Below, in pieces: positions 21,991 through 22,315 of a stretch of 22,315 nt of DNA; the first letter of the stretch is position 1; each line of letters opens with the position of its first letter. The DNA comes from DATGFK01 sp040007395 (GTDB lineage: Bacteria > Chloroflexota > Anaerolineae > Aggregatilineales > UBA2796): contig JBDTVG010000247.1 in assembly GCA_040007395.1 (NCBI GenBank), positions 1 to 22,315 on the forward strand. The letters are read 5' to 3'. The notes beneath the pieces were generated by a model that had not been told where the DNA came from, searched no databases, and saw only the letters and a list, made by a program, of their open reading frames with translations. A program made the position numbers and the translations under genes.

Positions 21991-22315
21991 ATGAGCAACA
22001 CGACTGTGCCGCAGTTTACCGATGAATATGACGAAGGCTTCGCCCGCGAACAGCGTGTCGCAGAACGCCGCCGCCGTTTCACCGCGACCATTGACATCTA
22101 CCTTGTCCTAACCGTTGGCATTTTGGTCGCCATTGGCCTGATGATGGTGTGGAGTACGACCTTTTTCTGGTCAGAACCCCAGTCCGCACTATTTCTCCAA
22201 CAAGCCCGTAACGCCGGAATCGGGCTGTTGATTATGCTCATTATTGGTGCAATCGATTACCGCATCTGGCGGACCTACTCGGCTGGGGTCGCTCGACCGT
22301 GGGCGCCGTCGAGAC
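21991..22315 (+). CDS. FtsW/RodA/SpoVE-family protein, N-terminal part (cut by window)
   Basis: The frame starts at ATG 21991, with TGGAG about 12 nt upstream, and runs off the window after 108 codons. After a charged cytoplasmic N-terminus (E-R-R-R-R-F), the first membrane helix L-V-L-T-V-G-I-L-V-A-I-G-L-M-M-V-W-S-T-T matches the opening of SEDS peptidoglycan polymerases. So does the second block: L-F-L-Q-Q-A-R-N-A-G-I-G-L-L-I-M, then I-D-Y-R-I-W-R. These proteins polymerise lipid II during division (FtsW) or elongation (RodA); the fragment is too short to say which. The N-terminal extension of about 35 residues before helix 1 is slightly favoured by FtsW. Confidence 0.8.
   Translation, partial: MSNTTVPQFTDEYDEGFAREQRVAERRRRFTATIDIYLVLTVGILVAIGLMMVWSTTFFWSEPQSALFLQQARNAGIGLLIMLIIGAIDYRIWRTYSAGVARPWAPSR

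Overview
The window looks like ordinary chromosome from a free-living bacterium of moderate G+C, most likely a Chloroflexota (Anaerolineae-like) member. This placement is an inference from gene style: very large secreted WD40 and FG-GAP-like repeat proteins, a DUF5946 protein, lipoproteins with low-complexity linkers, and a gap-pgk-pepF cluster. No marker gene settles it. No transposase, integrase, phage gene, rRNA or CRISPR array was seen.

Layout. Positions 1-600 hold the 3' end of a secreted repeat protein. Positions 690-1726 hold a two-gene extracytoplasmic thiol-redox unit: a CPDC thioredoxin-fold lipoprotein and a membrane-anchored domain resembling the N-terminal domain of DsbD. A tRNA-Ile with anticodon UAU follows on the minus strand. 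Next on plus come a DUF5946 protein, an SRPBCC protein, a PadR regulator with a clear promoter and inverted repeat, and a SnoaL-like protein. On minus, 4351-6183 hold a histidine phosphatase and an FRG-domain protein. Positions 6274-10387 (minus) hold gap, pgk and pepF, with a strong hairpin between gap and pgk and a terminator after pepF. Positions 10572-12875 (plus) encode an exported protein with about 16 WD40-like repeats.

The most unusual part is 12908-19674 (minus). An Hsp90 gene (htpG) overlaps by 4 bp the first of four paralogous, about 350-residue, helical TPR-like proteins (called here TPR-A to TPR-D in transcription order). Between TPR-B and TPR-C lie a 69-bp relic of a fifth copy, reduced to its first 8 and last 14 codons, and an oppositely oriented, A+T-rich membrane-protein gene. 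TPR-C carries a one-base frameshift in an A-run that removes the conserved C-terminus. The simplest reading is a lineage-specific, still rearranging family of candidate Hsp90 partner proteins.

Positions 20028-22315 (plus) hold a SAM methyltransferase, an overlapping alpha/beta-hydrolase-fold lipoprotein that appears to lack its catalytic Ser and probably His, a pair of related palindromes in opposite orientation, and the start of an FtsW/RodA-type gene cut by the window edge.
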